Assembly: GCF_029433395.1 (NCBI RefSeq)
Contig: NZ_JAQTHW010000001.1
Coordinates: 1 to 64,000 of the forward strand
Reading direction: 5' to 3'
DNA: 64,000 nt
DNA from: Bifidobacterium sp. ESL0763
GTDB taxonomy: Bacteria; Actinomycetota; Actinomycetes; Actinomycetales; Bifidobacteriaceae
The translations under genes and the position numbers were made by a program. Each line of letters starts with the position of its first letter. Position 1 is the first letter of the stretch. Positions 9,882-19,117 of the stretch are shown here, in pieces. The notes beneath the pieces are model-generated. The model made no database searches and was not told the origin of the DNA. It saw nothing but the letters and a program-made list of their open reading frames with translations.

Positions 9882-10364
9882 TCAGCGGCGGGATGCGAAG
9901 AAACCGGTGAGGAGCCGGGTGCATTCGGGCTCGCGCACGCCGCCGAAGACCTCGGGTTTGGCGCCGATATGCGGATCGCGCGGGATGTCCCACACCGACC
10001 CGCAGGCCCCCAGCTTGGCGTCCCACGAGCCGAAAACGATGCGGCCGACATGTGCCTGCAGGGCAGCGCCCGCGCACATCGGGCACGGCTCGAGCGTGAC
10101 CACCAGCGTGCAATCGGCGAGATTCCAGCCCTTGTGCGCGTTTGGGCGGGCGAGGGACGAGGCGGCGCCGCGCATGGCCTCGACCTCGGCGTGCGCCAAC
10201 GGGTCGCCGCCAACCTCGCGGCGGTTGCGGCCGCGGCCGATCACGTTGCCGTCGGCGGCGAGCACCACCGCGCCCACCGGCACCTCGCCGGCTTCGGCGG
10301 CCTCGCCGGCCAGTCGCAGGGCCTCGCCCATCGCGTCCTCGAAATCCGTGGTCCCCAATGTCAT
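9882..10364 (-). CDS. tadA: tRNA-specific adenosine deaminase
   Basis: A 160-residue cytidine/deoxycytidylate deaminase-fold enzyme that converts A34 to inosine in the tRNA-Arg(ACG) anticodon. Zinc ligands His58 in HAE (Glu60 is the catalytic proton shuttle) and Cys94/Cys97 in PCPMC are present, followed by GACGS near residue 130. The length and motif spacing are normal. It converges on the upstream permease gene with only 39 nt between stops and no obvious terminator there. Confidence 0.9.
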   Translation of the reverse strand: MTLGTTDFEDAMGEALRLAGEAAEAGEVPVGAVVLAADGNVIGRGRNRREVGGDPLAHAEVEAMRGAASSLARPNAHKGWNLADCTLVVTLEPCPMCAGAALQAHVGRIVFGSWDAKLGACGSVWDIPRDPHIGAKPEVFGGVREPECTRLLTGFFASRR

Positions 10365-10668
10365 GGTTCCCAGTGTAGGGAAGCGTGGAGAGGAGCGGCG
10401 GCGCGGCCGCCGGAACGCTCGGGGCGTAACGAATCGGAAGCGAAATAATCGTCAGGTATAGTGAAAAACAGAGATGTGCATATGCACGGATAATGACGGC
10501 CGGCGGCTTGGCGCGCAAGGTATGCGCCGGTGTCAGAATGGATAAACAACCGCGTCCGGACAGTGATAGACAGGGGAGCACGGCCGGGCCGTACCTGAAC
10601 CCACGGGGCGCGGGAAGCGACATCGCCGGCGGGCAGCGGGCGAACAACCGGAAAGGCATTGGTAGTCT

Positions 10669-12744
10669 GTGGAAATCTTCGAGCTGATTCTCTGCATCCT
10701 CGGAGCCGTCGTGCTCTCATCGTTCATCAGCCGGTTCATTCCACGAATATCCACGCCGCTGGTCCAGATCGCACTGGGCGTGGCGGTGACCTACCTGCCC
10801 TCCTTCCCCGACGTGAAGCTCAACCCGGCGCTCTTCATGGTGATGTTCATCGCGCCGCTGCTCTACCTCGAGGCCCACGAGATCGACAAGCCGACCCTCT
10901 ACCGGACGCTGAAATACTCGCTTCCCATGGCCATCGGGCTGGCCCTGGGCACGATGGTGATCATCGGCTTCGCCCTGCACGCCGCCCGTCCCGACATCCC
11001 CCTGGCTGCGGCGTTCGCGCTCGGCGCCGCGCTCGGACCGACCGACGCCGTGGCGGTCTCCTCCCTTTCCAGCGAGGCGACGTTCAGCAAGGAGCAGAAG
11101 GGCATCCTGCAGGGCGAGTCGCTCTTCAACGACGCTTCGGGCGTCATCGGCTTCCAGTTCGCCATCCTCGCGGCGGTGACCGGCAGCTTCTCCATGGCCA
11201 CGGCCACCAAGGAGTTCGTCGTCTCCTTCGTCGGCGGCGTCGTCATCGGCCTGCTCGCGGGCGTGCTCGCCAACTGGATCTTCGGCATGGCGCGCCGGCT
11301 CGGCTGGGAGACGATGACCACGCGCATCTTGATGGAACTCTTCCTGCCGTTCCTCGTCTACCTCGCCGCCGACGACCTCATCCACGTCTCGGGCATCCTG
11401 GCGGTGGTCGCCTTCGGCCTCATCGTCCACTTCGACCACACCGGCATCAGCCCGAACGCCGCCCGCACCAACATCGTCTCGAGCAGCGTGTGGTCGGTGC
11501 TCTCCTTCAGCCTCAACGGCACCGTCTTCATCCTGCTGGGCATGCAGCTGCCCGGGGCCATGCGCGCCAGCTGGGACAACCACCTGGTGAGCAACGGCGT
11601 GCTGCTCTCGATCATCCTGCTGGTCTCGCTGATCGCCATCATCGTGCGCTTCCTGTGGGTCTGGCTCATCGCCGCGCCCAAACGCGACCCGGACGGCAAC
11701 CGCTTCCGCCGCAAGCCACGCTCGCTGCGCGACGCCGCGGTGATGACCTTCGGCGGGGCCAAGGGCACCATCACCCTCTCCCTGATGTTCACCATCCCCT
11801 ACAACGTGGAGACCGGCGAGGCGTTCCCGATGCGCAACGAGCTGATCTTCGTGGCCTCGGGGGTCATCATCGTCACCCTGCTGCTGGCCAACTTCATGCT
11901 GCCGCTGCTCGCGCCGAGCACGGATTCCGAGGAGACGGACTCGAAGCTCAAGGCCATCAGCATCGAGGTGCTGCGCCGGACGGTGGAGGAGCTCAGCGGG
12001 CGCGTCACCGACGAGAACCGCCGCGTGCTGCTGCCGATCATCGACTCCTACAACGGCCGCATCACCCGCCTGCGCCAACGCATGGGCTCGATCGACAACG
12101 CCAAGCTGGAGGCGCTGCAGATCGAGGCGCTGCACTGGGAGAAGGACTACGTCAAGGAACGCCTGAGCGACCTCAGGGCCGACGAGACGATGGACAAGCA
12201 CGTCAAGGAGCTGCAGATCGAGGCGTGCGAGCGCATGCTCGACCAGATCATGGACACCCTGCGCCACACCAGCGACAAGAAGAACAACTATCCGGCGGTC
12301 TCGCAGATTCGCGGGCGCGCGCACCGGCTGCGCCGCCGCATCGTCACGCTGGGCAGGCGCGCCGACAACAAGATCCGCCGCAGCGCGCCCATCCTCAACG
12401 ACAACGAGGTCTACTACTACACGCGCTCCATGCAGATCGACGCCATCAACTACGTCATCGACAAGCTCTACGAGGCGATGCGCGAGAACGTGCACCCCAT
12501 CGAATACTGCTCGCTGCTCATCCTCGACTACCGGCGGATGCTGGCCGAGCTGCGCAGCCGGAAGGGCCTGGGACGCAACGCGGGCACCCTCGCGCAGATC
12601 GACGAGGTGAAACACGAGAGCTTCGCCATCGAGCTCGGGGTGATCCAGGACATGCTCGAGGACGGCGACATCACGCGCAGCCAGGCGAAGTATCTGCGGA
12701 GGAATGTGTATGTGATGCAGGTCGATGCCGAGGCTGAATTATAG
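10669..12744 (+). CDS. Na+/H+ antiporter, CPA1 (NhaP/NHE) family
   Basis: A 691-residue protein. Residues 1-420 hold about 12 membrane segments with CPA1 motifs: FMVMFIAPLLYLEA, LGPTDAVAVSSL (the ion-binding region contains the TD dipeptide) and ESLFNDASGVIGF, which carries the conserved ND pair. A long charged cytoplasmic tail (about 430-691), rich in basic helices, likely regulates pH-dependent exchange. The start is GTG 10669, with GGAAAGG about 12 nt upstream. The last codons (QVDAEAEL-stop) recur twice downstream of the gene, see the repeat entry. Confidence 0.88.
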   Translation: MEIFELILCILGAVVLSSFISRFIPRISTPLVQIALGVAVTYLPSFPDVKLNPALFMVMFIAPLLYLEAHEIDKPTLYRTLKYSLPMAIGLALGTMVIIGFALHAARPDIPLAAAFALGAALGPTDAVAVSSLSSEATFSKEQKGILQGESLFNDASGVIGFQFAILAAVTGSFSMATATKEFVVSFVGGVVIGLLAGVLANWIFGMARRLGWETMTTRILMELFLPFLVYLAADDLIHVSGILAVVAFGLIVHFDHTGISPNAARTNIVSSSVWSVLSFSLNGTVFILLGMQLPGAMRASWDNHLVSNGVLLSIILLVSLIAIIVRFLWVWLIAAPKRDPDGNRFRRKPRSLRDAAVMTFGGAKGTITLSLMFTIPYNVETGEAFPMRNELIFVASGVIIVTLLLANFMLPLLAPSTDSEETDSKLKAISIEVLRRTVEELSGRVTDENRRVLLPIIDSYNGRITRLRQRMGSIDNAKLEALQIEALHWEKDYVKERLSDLRADETMDKHVKELQIEACERMLDQIMDTLRHTSDKKNNYPAVSQIRGRAHRLRRRIVTLGRRADNKIRRSAPILNDNEVYYYTRSMQIDAINYVIDKLYEAMRENVHPIEYCSLLILDYRRMLAELRSRKGLGRNAGTLAQIDEVKHESFAIELGVIQDMLEDGDITRSQAKYLRRNVYVMQVDAEAEL

Positions 12745-13014
12745 CCGAATTAAACTGGTTAACCTTATTAATTCAACTTGCATCCTTCGCACGCTTGGCG
12801 CGTGCTCACCTCGCCTACGAAGAGTCCACAGGACTCTTCGCTTAACGGCTCAGCAGGTTGACGCCGAGGCTGAATTATAAACGAATCTGGCCGTCAAAGT
12901 GATACTCGACATTTCGCGCTCGAATATCGCGCTCCCATCGCCTATAGAGAGCCCACTGGGCTCTCTGCTTAACGGCTCAGCGATCAGCAGGTCGACGCTG
13001 AGGCGGAGCTGTAG
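12718..13014 (+). repeat. Three copies of the antiporter gene 3' end, separated by compensated hairpins
   Basis: The codons for QVDAEAEL plus stop occur at 12718-12744 (the real gene end, TAG), 12854-12880 (TAA) and 12988-13014 (TAG). The 20 or so nucleotide differences are confined to synonymous positions. Copies 2 and 3 are each preceded by TCGCCTA, a hairpin, then CTTAACGGCTCAGC. The hairpins are CGAAGAGTCC/GGACTCTTCG (12818-12840) and AGAGAGCCC/GGGCTCTCT (12946-12966): different sequence, pairing kept. A further small stem GCACGC/GCGTGC is at 12789-12805. The copies have no upstream coding sequence, so they are not genes. Confidence 0.8.
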
Positions 13015-13032
13015 TGGGATCCGGGTAGTTGG

Positions 13033-13812
13033 TTATTCGATGCCGGAGGAGATGTTGTTGAGGACCAGCCACTGGCGCACGTCGGTGAACTCCTCGAGGC
13101 TCACGGCATGGTCGAGGGTGTGGTAGTCCTTGGCGGTGAGCCAGGTGTGCTCCTCAAGCCAGGCGCAGGCCGCGTTGAGCTCGTACTTCGGCAGCACCGA
13201 ATCGCGGTCGCCGTAACCATAGAACACCGGCGTCTCCAGCGAGGCCAGCTCGTCGTCGGCGGGGGCGGTGCCGGCCACCCTGGCCTGCGCGACGAAGCCG
13301 GAAAGCGCGATGACGGCGCGATACCGCTTCGGATTGATGCGCAGCAGATGGATCGCGAGCGCGGCGCCCTGCGAGAACCCGATCGGCACCACGTCGCGGC
13401 CGGACTCGATATGCGCGCTGACCCATTGGTCGACGGCGGTGGCGGCGGCGAACAGGTCGCGGTCGCGGTCGTCGCCGGCGGGCACGCCCTGGTGGAACCA
13501 GCTGAACGCGCCGGAGCCGGAGCCGAACTCGCCCGGCCCCTCCTCCTGCAGCACCAGCGGCGCGCGCAGGGAGGCGAAATCGTTGTAGGGGGCGACGAAG
13601 CGCATCATGTCGGCAAGGTCGGTCTCGTTGGAGCCCCAGCCGTGCAGGCACAGGAACATCGGGCGGGACGGCCTGGTCTTGCCGCCGCCCTGCGAGTACT
13701 GGACGTGGCCGACCGACATGGGCTCGCCGAAGCGCCCTGGGATCTCGGGGGATTGGCGGCCGACCAGCCCGTCGCCGTCGTCGTTCTTCGTTTCATTCGC
13801 AACTTCGCTCAT
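13033..13812 (-). CDS. Alpha/beta hydrolase, phospholipase/carboxylesterase type
   Basis: A 259-residue serine hydrolase. The catalytic triad is readable: nucleophile Ser147 in GFSQG, Asp204 in GYGDRDSVLP and His235 in TLDHAVSLEE. The oxyanion region FLCLHGWGSNETDL follows a non-conserved polar N-terminus of about 45 residues. The arrangement matches the carboxylesterase/lysophospholipase YpfH group, which cleaves small acyl esters. The substrate is unknown. It stands alone, with its stop 19 nt from the repeat cluster behind the antiporter gene. Confidence 0.85.
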   Translation of the reverse strand: MSEVANETKNDDGDGLVGRQSPEIPGRFGEPMSVGHVQYSQGGGKTRPSRPMFLCLHGWGSNETDLADMMRFVAPYNDFASLRAPLVLQEEGPGEFGSGSGAFSWFHQGVPAGDDRDRDLFAAATAVDQWVSAHIESGRDVVPIGFSQGAALAIHLLRINPKRYRAVIALSGFVAQARVAGTAPADDELASLETPVFYGYGDRDSVLPKYELNAACAWLEEHTWLTAKDYHTLDHAVSLEEFTDVRQWLVLNNISSGIE

Positions 13813-13940
13813 GCCTCAATGATAGGTGGCGTGCCCAACAGTCACACGGGGAAGAAACGCGGGAACCGGGAGGCGCCGGAACGATGGTGGATATCGGAAT
13901 GATGACGGAACCCTGTCGGAATGATGCCGAAAAGAGAAAA

Positions 13941-13962
13941 CCCCGGTGCGCGAACACCGGGG
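13941..13962 (-). terminator. Rho-independent terminator for the minus-strand gene at 13992
   Basis: An 8-bp stem CCCCGGTG/CACCGGGG with 6-nt loop, followed on the minus strand by TTTTCTCTTTT. It sits about 30 nt after the stop of the small minus-strand frame at 13992, which supports that frame being transcribed. Confidence 0.7.
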
Positions 13963-13991
13963 CGAGAAAAGAGAGAAGAAGAAAGGTTCAG

Positions 13992-14300
13992 TTATCGAAA
14001 TCCTGTCGCCAGGCTCTCGGCCAGTTGTTGCTGACATCTATTATGTAAGTCCCCGATGCTTGGCGAAACAACCAAATAGTCTGGGAATTCGCTGAAATCG
14101 ATACTTTCCAGCCGTTTATTCACAGTTCCCACACCGCTCTGGGGCAAGTCCCATTTCATCACAACACCGGATTCACGACGACAAAGCAGCTGAACCAGCC
14201 TCTGTTTCCGTTGCGATTCCAACGAAACCAAGCCATCGCCACGCCATGGTAGGACCTCCGCACCGCCACCACTCACGTTCCCCGCCCATTTCGCCGCCAT
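13992..14300 (-). CDS. Small hypothetical protein
   Basis: An unrecognised frame of about 102 residues from ATG 14300; the frame is open to 14354. No ribosome site decides the start. The product has no membrane segment or signal peptide and no motif I know; the middle reads [24 protein letters not shown] is lower than in neighbouring genes (about 50% in the 3' half), suggesting foreign or decaying DNA. The main support is the terminator right behind its stop and the absence of any other gene between 13813 and 14374. It diverges from dcd. Confidence 0.4.
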   Translation of the reverse strand: MAAKWAGNVSGGGAEVLPWRGDGLVSLESQRKQRLVQLLCRRESGVVMKWDLPQSGVGTVNKRLESIDFSEFPDYLVVSPSIGDLHNRCQQQLAESLATGFR

Positions 14301-14374
14301 CGCGTCAATCCGCGCAAGACTTGGCAAACGACTACACTGAGAGCAGAACCACAATGCAACGCAGGGGGAATCAC

Positions 14375-14956
14375 ATGCTGCTCTCCGATCACGACATACT
14401 CGCCGCCCAGGCCGACGGCCATATCTCGCTTGACCCGTGGACGCCCGAGATGGTGCAGCCCGCCTCGATCGACGTGCGGCTCGACCGCTATTTCCGCCTG
14501 TTCAACAACCACGCCTATACCTACGTGGACCCGGCCGAGAACCAAGGCGACCTGACCGAGCAGTTCGAGGTGGGCCCGGACGAGCCGTGGATCATGCATC
14601 CCGGCGAGTTCGCGCTGGCCTCCACCTGGGAGTATGTCAAGCTCGACGGCACCACCGCCGCGCGCCTCGAGGGCAAGAGCTCGCTGGGCCGCCTCGGCAT
14701 CCTCACCCACTCCACCGCAGGCTTCATCGACCCGGGCTTCGAGGGGCACATCACGCTGGAGCTTTCGAATGTGAGCACGCTGCCGGTCAAGCTCTGGCCG
14801 GGCATGAAGATCGGGCAGATGTGCTTCTTCCAGCTGAGCTCGCCGGCCGAGCACCCCTACGGCTCCGACGGTGTGGGCTCGCACTACCAGGGCCAGCGCG
14901 GTCCCACCCCCTCGCGCTCGTACGAGAACTTCTACCGCGCCGAGATCACTGACTGA
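14375..14956 (+). CDS. dcd: dCTP deaminase
   Basis: A 193-residue enzyme deaminating dCTP, feeding dTTP synthesis. In actinobacteria such as Mycobacterium the same family makes dUMP directly, and this protein probably does too, but I cannot prove bifunctionality. Motifs: QPASIDVRL (nucleotide site), [31 protein letters not shown] containing the catalytic Glu, and the C-terminal [12 protein letters not shown] that closes over the triphosphate. The frame extends upstream, but ATG 14375 has AGGGGGAA at 14363-14370 and matches the family start (MLLSDHDI). Confidence 0.93.
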   Translation: MLLSDHDILAAQADGHISLDPWTPEMVQPASIDVRLDRYFRLFNNHAYTYVDPAENQGDLTEQFEVGPDEPWIMHPGEFALASTWEYVKLDGTTAARLEGKSSLGRLGILTHSTAGFIDPGFEGHITLELSNVSTLPVKLWPGMKIGQMCFFQLSSPAEHPYGSDGVGSHYQGQRGPTPSRSYENFYRAEITD

Positions 14957-14980
14957 GGCCCACGCCGCCGACCACGTTGG

Positions 14981-15149
14981 TGCAGAGATAATCACACTTT
15001 TAAGGCAACTTTCGTGATTACCCCTGCATGTTCAGCCAGATTACAGAGATAATCACACTTTTGAGGCAATTTATGTGATTATCTCTGCATCCATCGTGAA
15101 GTTGCGAGGAAAATCAGCTCCCCGCCAAGATTAGCCTGATTTTGCTCGC
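14981..15149. repeat. Three palindromic units with a 61-nt period
   Basis: Units 1 (14981-15029) and 2 (15042-15090) are 49-nt near-identical palindromes. Unit 2 has perfect 14-bp arms CAGAGATAATCACA and TGTGATTATCTCTG (15074-15087) around a 16-nt loop. Unit 1 has two arm mismatches. Unit 3 (15103-15150) keeps the geometry but not the sequence: arms GCGAGGAAAATCAG (15104-15117) and CTGATTTTGCTCGC (15136-15149), one mismatch, 18-nt loop. Start-to-start distances are 61 and 61. No T-run follows, so ordinary termination is doubtful. The array fills the dcd - rRNA methyltransferase gap. Confidence 0.85.
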
Positions 15150-15200
15150 AGCTTGCGTCTGACGACGGCATTGGGTCGGGGTGCTGGGACAATGGGGGGC

Positions 15201-16214
15201 ATGACTAACAAGAAGGGCCCAAGCAAAGGTTCGGGCGGGAAACATCGCAACGCGCTGAGAGGCCACGGGCCGACGCCCAAGGCCGAGGACCGCGTCTACC
15301 ACAAGGCATATCGCGCCAAGAAACGCAACGAGAAGCGCCAGTTCGCCGATCCACGGCTGGCCGCGCGCCGTCGTGCCGCGAAGTACACCTCGGATTCCGA
15401 CGATCTGGTGGTGGGGCGCAACTCGGTGCTCGAGGCGCTGCGCGTGGGTGTGCCCAGCACGCAGCTCTACATCGCCAACCGCATCGAGCACGACGACCGC
15501 ACCCGCGAGATCATCAAGCTCGCCGGCATGCAGGGGCTCAACCTGCTCGAGGCCGACCGGCTGGAGATGGACCGCATCGCGCATTCGCGCAACCACCAGG
15601 GCATCATCCTCAAGGTGAGCCCCTACCAGTATTCCTCGCTCGTCCAGCTCGCCGACCGGGCCGAGAAGAAGTCGCACGCGATGGAGGAGGCGGACTCGCA
15701 GGGCGCGCGCATCGCCGCGAGGCCGCTGTTCATCGCGCTCGACGGCGTCACCGATCCGCAGAACCTCGGCGCGGTCATCCGTTCCGCTGCGGCGTTCGGC
15801 GCCAACGGCGTCATCCTGCCCGAGCGCCGTTCCGCCTCGGTGAACGCGGCGGCGTGGAAGGTCTCGGCCGGCGCCGCGGCGCATCTGCCGGTGGCGCGCG
15901 TGGTCAACCTGACCAAGGCCATCGAGGCGCTCAAGGAGCGCGGCTACTACGTGGTCGGCCTCGACGGCGGCGGCGACGCGATGGTGGGCGAGTCCGGCTT
16001 CGAGACCGACCCGCTCGTGGTGGTGCTCGGCTCCGAGGGCAAGGGCCTGAGCCGGCTGGTGCGCGAGTCCTGCGATTCGATCGCGGGCATCCCCATCAGC
16101 AGCACCGTGGAATCGCTCAACGCCTCGGTGGCGGCGGGCATCAGCCTCTACGCCGTCGCCCACGCGCGCCAGGTGGCCGCGGCCAAGGCCGAGAGCCAGG
16201 CCGAGGGCAAGTAG
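15201..16214 (+). CDS. 23S rRNA (guanosine-2'-O)-methyltransferase, RlmB/SpoU (TrmH) family
   Basis: A 337-residue SPOUT-class methyltransferase. The N-terminal about 70 residues are basic and disordered (typical of the actinobacterial version). The substrate-binding domain follows (VVGRNSVLEAL), then the knotted catalytic domain with motif 1 DGVTDPQNLGAVIRSAAAFG, motif 2 VVLGSEGKGLSRL and motif 3 IPISSTVESLNASVAAGI. It methylates a ribose 2'-OH on rRNA; the exact nucleotide is inferred from RlmB. ATG 15201 has GGGGGG just upstream. In-frame ATG 15192 and TTG 15153 are alternatives. A strong terminator follows. Confidence 0.9.
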   Translation: MTNKKGPSKGSGGKHRNALRGHGPTPKAEDRVYHKAYRAKKRNEKRQFADPRLAARRRAAKYTSDSDDLVVGRNSVLEALRVGVPSTQLYIANRIEHDDRTREIIKLAGMQGLNLLEADRLEMDRIAHSRNHQGIILKVSPYQYSSLVQLADRAEKKSHAMEEADSQGARIAARPLFIALDGVTDPQNLGAVIRSAAAFGANGVILPERRSASVNAAAWKVSAGAAAHLPVARVVNLTKAIEALKERGYYVVGLDGGGDAMVGESGFETDPLVVVLGSEGKGLSRLVRESCDSIAGIPISSTVESLNASVAAGISLYAVAHARQVAAAKAESQAEGK

Positions 16215-16242
16215 CGGGCAACCTCAGCCAGCATCTCTATGG

Positions 16243-16280
16243 AATCCGCCGACGACCTCACCGCCGTCGGCGGATTTTTT
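16243..16280 (+). terminator. Rho-independent terminator
   Basis: Perfect 12-bp stem AATCCGCCGACG / CGTCGGCGGATT (16265-16276), 10-nt loop, run of six T ending at 16280. It ends the methyltransferase transcript and may also end the convergent DUF4032 operon. Confidence 0.9.
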
Positions 16281-16288
16281 CATATTCA

Positions 16289-17698
16289 TCATTCATCGGC
16301 ACGGTCGCGGCCATCGCCATCATCAGCGTCACCGTCATCGCTGCCATCACCGTCACCGCCCGCATAGCCCTCGGCGATCACACCGGCATCCGCGTCGCCG
16401 TTGATCTCGGCGATGGCCTCGGAGTCGAGGCTGTAGCGCGGCAGGATCCGCTTGATATAGTCGTTCGCAGCCAAGGCGGTGGGCACGTCGTGACCGGCCT
16501 TTTCGGCCAGGTACCAACGGTTCTCGAGCACCTCGTGGAAGAACTGCGCCGGCTCGATCTCATCGCGGTATTCGCCCGGCAGCAGGCGTACGGTGGGCTC
16601 GAAGACCTCGCGCATCCAATCGGTGGCGACGATCTCGAGGTCCTCGCCGTCGCGCCATGTGGAGGTGCGGTAGGCGTCCAGGTCGTTCAAGAGGCGCCGG
16701 GCCTGGTTCTCCTGGACGTCGAGGCCCGTGAGCCGCAGCAGCTTGCGCGAGGCGTAGCCGGCGTCGACCACGCGCGGCCGCACCAGGACCCGCTGTCCGT
16801 CGTCGACGGTCTCGACCTCGAGCTCGTCGACGTCGAAGCCCAAATCGTTGAGCCGGTTGACGCGCTTCTCGATCTTCCACATCTCGTCGGGGCTGAAATC
16901 CTCCTCGCCGGTCAGCGCGCTCCACAGCGAGTCGTAGCGTTCGAGCAGCCGGTCGCCCACCCCCACCTCGTCGACGTCGTCGGGCAGCAGCTTGCCGTCA
17001 CGCAGGTCCATCAGCTCGCCGATGATGTTGGTGCGGGCCAGATCCATGTCGTAACCGCGCTGGCCGGCCGTCAGCGAGGCGTGCAGGGCGCCGGTCTCGG
17101 CGTCGACCAGGCACGCGGAGAAGGCGTCGGCGTCGCGCAGGAAGAGCACGTTGGAAAGCGAGACGTCGCCCCAATAGAAGCCGGCGAGATGCAGCCTCAC
17201 CATCAGCACGGCGAGCGCATCGATGAGCCGGTCGGTGGTGCCGGCGCGCAGGTTGCCGGCGAAGAGCGCGCGATAGGGCAGCGAGAACGTGAGACGGCGG
17301 GTGACCAGGATCGATTCCAGCGGCCTGCCCTCGCGCGTGTGCCGCCCGGTGACCACCGCGACCGGCTCGACGGTGGGCAGCTGCAGCTTGCGCAGCCCGC
17401 GCAGCAGCTCGTATTCGCGGCTGGCCGCATCGCTGGCGATCTCCTTCATCGCGTATATCTCGCCGCCCACGCGCACGAAGCGCACGACGTGGCGGGAGAT
17501 GCCGCGCGGCAGGTTCGCCAGCAGGTCCTTGGGCCAGCTGGCCAGCGGCTTTTCCCATGGCAGGGTGAACATCCTGGGGTTGGAGCTGGTCGCCGTGATC
17601 TTGAGCGCCCTCGGTTCGGCCCGCGAAGCGCCGTCGGAGCGCGCCGAGACGGACGTCGCCTTCAGCGCCCTCGGGTCCAGCAGCCCACGCAAGTCCAT
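16289..17698 (-). CDS. DUF4032 protein (kinase-like fold, actinobacterial)
   Basis: A 469-residue protein of the actinobacterial DUF4032 family. The N-terminal two thirds resemble lipopolysaccharide-kinase/RIO-type folds: EIYAMKEI offers a lysine, LHLAGFYWGDVSLSNVLF resembles a catalytic loop with Asp and Asn, and LVDAETG a metal-binding Asp. Phosphotransfer activity is inferred only. A second conserved region (about 250-430) contains RYDSLWSALT and RLTGLDVQENQARRLLNDL. The C-terminal 30 residues are a Gly/Asp repeat tail. ATG 17698 was chosen over in-frame TTG 17704. It starts 14 nt after the ABC ATPase stop, so the two are co-transcribed, a pairing common in this phylum. Confidence 0.82.
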   Translation of the reverse strand: MDLRGLLDPRALKATSVSARSDGASRAEPRALKITATSSNPRMFTLPWEKPLASWPKDLLANLPRGISRHVVRFVRVGGEIYAMKEIASDAASREYELLRGLRKLQLPTVEPVAVVTGRHTREGRPLESILVTRRLTFSLPYRALFAGNLRAGTTDRLIDALAVLMVRLHLAGFYWGDVSLSNVLFLRDADAFSACLVDAETGALHASLTAGQRGYDMDLARTNIIGELMDLRDGKLLPDDVDEVGVGDRLLERYDSLWSALTGEEDFSPDEMWKIEKRVNRLNDLGFDVDELEVETVDDGQRVLVRPRVVDAGYASRKLLRLTGLDVQENQARRLLNDLDAYRTSTWRDGEDLEIVATDWMREVFEPTVRLLPGEYRDEIEPAQFFHEVLENRWYLAEKAGHDVPTALAANDYIKRILPRYSLDSEAIAEINGDADAGVIAEGYAGGDGDGSDDGDADDGDGRDRADE

Positions 17699-17712
17699 GG
17701 TCAATCGTCCGT

Positions 17713-18849
17713 TCAGTTCAGTCGCAGTTCGGTGGCGGGGGAGAAGAAGTGAGCCTTGGCCGCATCGATCGCGACCCGGACGGTCGCGCCGACCTTCGGC
17801 AGGCCCTCCGGCCCCACACGCACCGTAGTCAGCCGGTTCTGATCGGACACCCTGACGGGTCGGCCGCCTGCTGAGGCATCGCCCGCTTCTCCGACGATGT
17901 CGCCGTAGACGTAGCCGTCGCTGCCCAGGTCCTCCACGTTGACGACCTTCATCGAGAAGGCTTCGGACTCCCCGGCACCGACGAGCCTCGCGTCCTCCGG
18001 GCGGAACCCGACGGTGACCCTGCCCCCATCGTCCGCGGTGAGCCTACCGGCCACGCCCTCGGGCAGCGCGACGTCGCAGCCGCCGACCCTCGCCTTGCCG
18101 TCGGCCACCGGGTAGGTGCCGAGGTTCATCGACGGCGAGCCGATGAAGCCCGCCACGAAGACGTTCTGCGGCCTGTCGTAGAGCTCGGTGGGCGTGCCGA
18201 CCTGCTGGAGCGTGCCCCGGCGGATGACGGCGATGCGGTCGCCCATCGTCAGGGCCTCGGTCTGGTCGTGGGTGACGTACAGGGTGGTGACACCGAGCTC
18301 GCGCTGCAGGGCCGCGATCTGGGTGCGGGTCTGCACGCGCAGTTTCGCGTCGAGGTTGGAAAGCGGCTCGTCCATCAGGAAGACCTGCGGCTTGCGCACG
18401 ATGGCCCGGCCCATGGCCACGCGCTGGCGCTGGCCGCCGGAAAGCGCCTTGGGCTTGCGGTCGAGGTATTCGGTGAGGTCGAGGATCTTCGCGGCCTCCT
18501 CGACGCGCTGGCGGATCTCGTCCTTGGGCACGCCGGCGATCTTGAGGGCGAAGCCCATGTTGTCGGCCACGGTCATGTGCGGGTAGAGCGCGTAGTTCTG
18601 GAAGACCATGGCGATGTCGCGGTCGCGCGGCTGCATGGTGGTGACGTCGGTGCTGCCGATGAAAATGCGGCCTTGGTCGACGTCCTCGAGGCCGGCGAGC
18701 ATGCGCAGCGTCGTGGACTTGCCGCAGCCGGAGGGGCCGACGAGCACGAGGAACTCACCGTCTTCGACCTCGAGGCTCAGATCCGAGACCGTGGGCTCGT
18801 CGCTGCCGGGGTAGATGCGGGTGACATGGTCGAACACGACTTTTGCCAT
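17713..18849 (-). CDS. ugpC: Sugar ABC transporter ATP-binding protein (UgpC/MsmK type)
   Basis: A 378-residue ATPase of the CUT1 carbohydrate-importer group. Walker [10 protein letters not shown] at 38-46, Q-loop FQNYALYPH, signature LSGGQRQRV from 136, Walker [14 protein letters not shown] with Asp160, and H-loop [15 protein letters not shown]. The C-terminal third (about 240-378) is the OB/TOBE regulatory region. No permease or binding protein is adjacent, as expected for MsmK-like ATPases that serve several sugar importers. AAAGGAACG precedes ATG 18849. The DUF4032 gene follows in the same operon. Confidence 0.92.
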   Translation of the reverse strand: MAKVVFDHVTRIYPGSDEPTVSDLSLEVEDGEFLVLVGPSGCGKSTTLRMLAGLEDVDQGRIFIGSTDVTTMQPRDRDIAMVFQNYALYPHMTVADNMGFALKIAGVPKDEIRQRVEEAAKILDLTEYLDRKPKALSGGQRQRVAMGRAIVRKPQVFLMDEPLSNLDAKLRVQTRTQIAALQRELGVTTLYVTHDQTEALTMGDRIAVIRRGTLQQVGTPTELYDRPQNVFVAGFIGSPSMNLGTYPVADGKARVGGCDVALPEGVAGRLTADDGGRVTVGFRPEDARLVGAGESEAFSMKVVNVEDLGSDGYVYGDIVGEAGDASAGGRPVRVSDQNRLTTVRVGPEGLPKVGATVRVAIDAAKAHFFSPATELRLN

Positions 18850-19117
18850 AACACGTTCCTTTCATCGACTGGCGCGCGGCGAACGCCCGGAATCGAGACG
18901 ACAATCCATCCGCTTCGCCCGGAGACCGGCTGTGGTTGGGGCGCCTGCGGTTTCGTCCGGCATCGGGCCCTGCATAGCGCCCGGCGCGCCAAGTCGCCTC
19001 ACACCATGTAGTCTAGCGAATCCTCGGGAATGCCGCACGGGCCCGCGGCAGCGGCGGGCGGACCCATCGGAAGGCCACCACACCGGGCCACGACGCGGCA
19101 CGGCCAGCCAAAGCGAA

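Noticed and set aside
14981..15149. CRISPR array (61-nt period)
   Set aside because: Only two or three units, units are 49-nt palindromes larger than CRISPR repeats, the third unit has a different sequence, spacers are 12 nt, and no cas genes are in the window.
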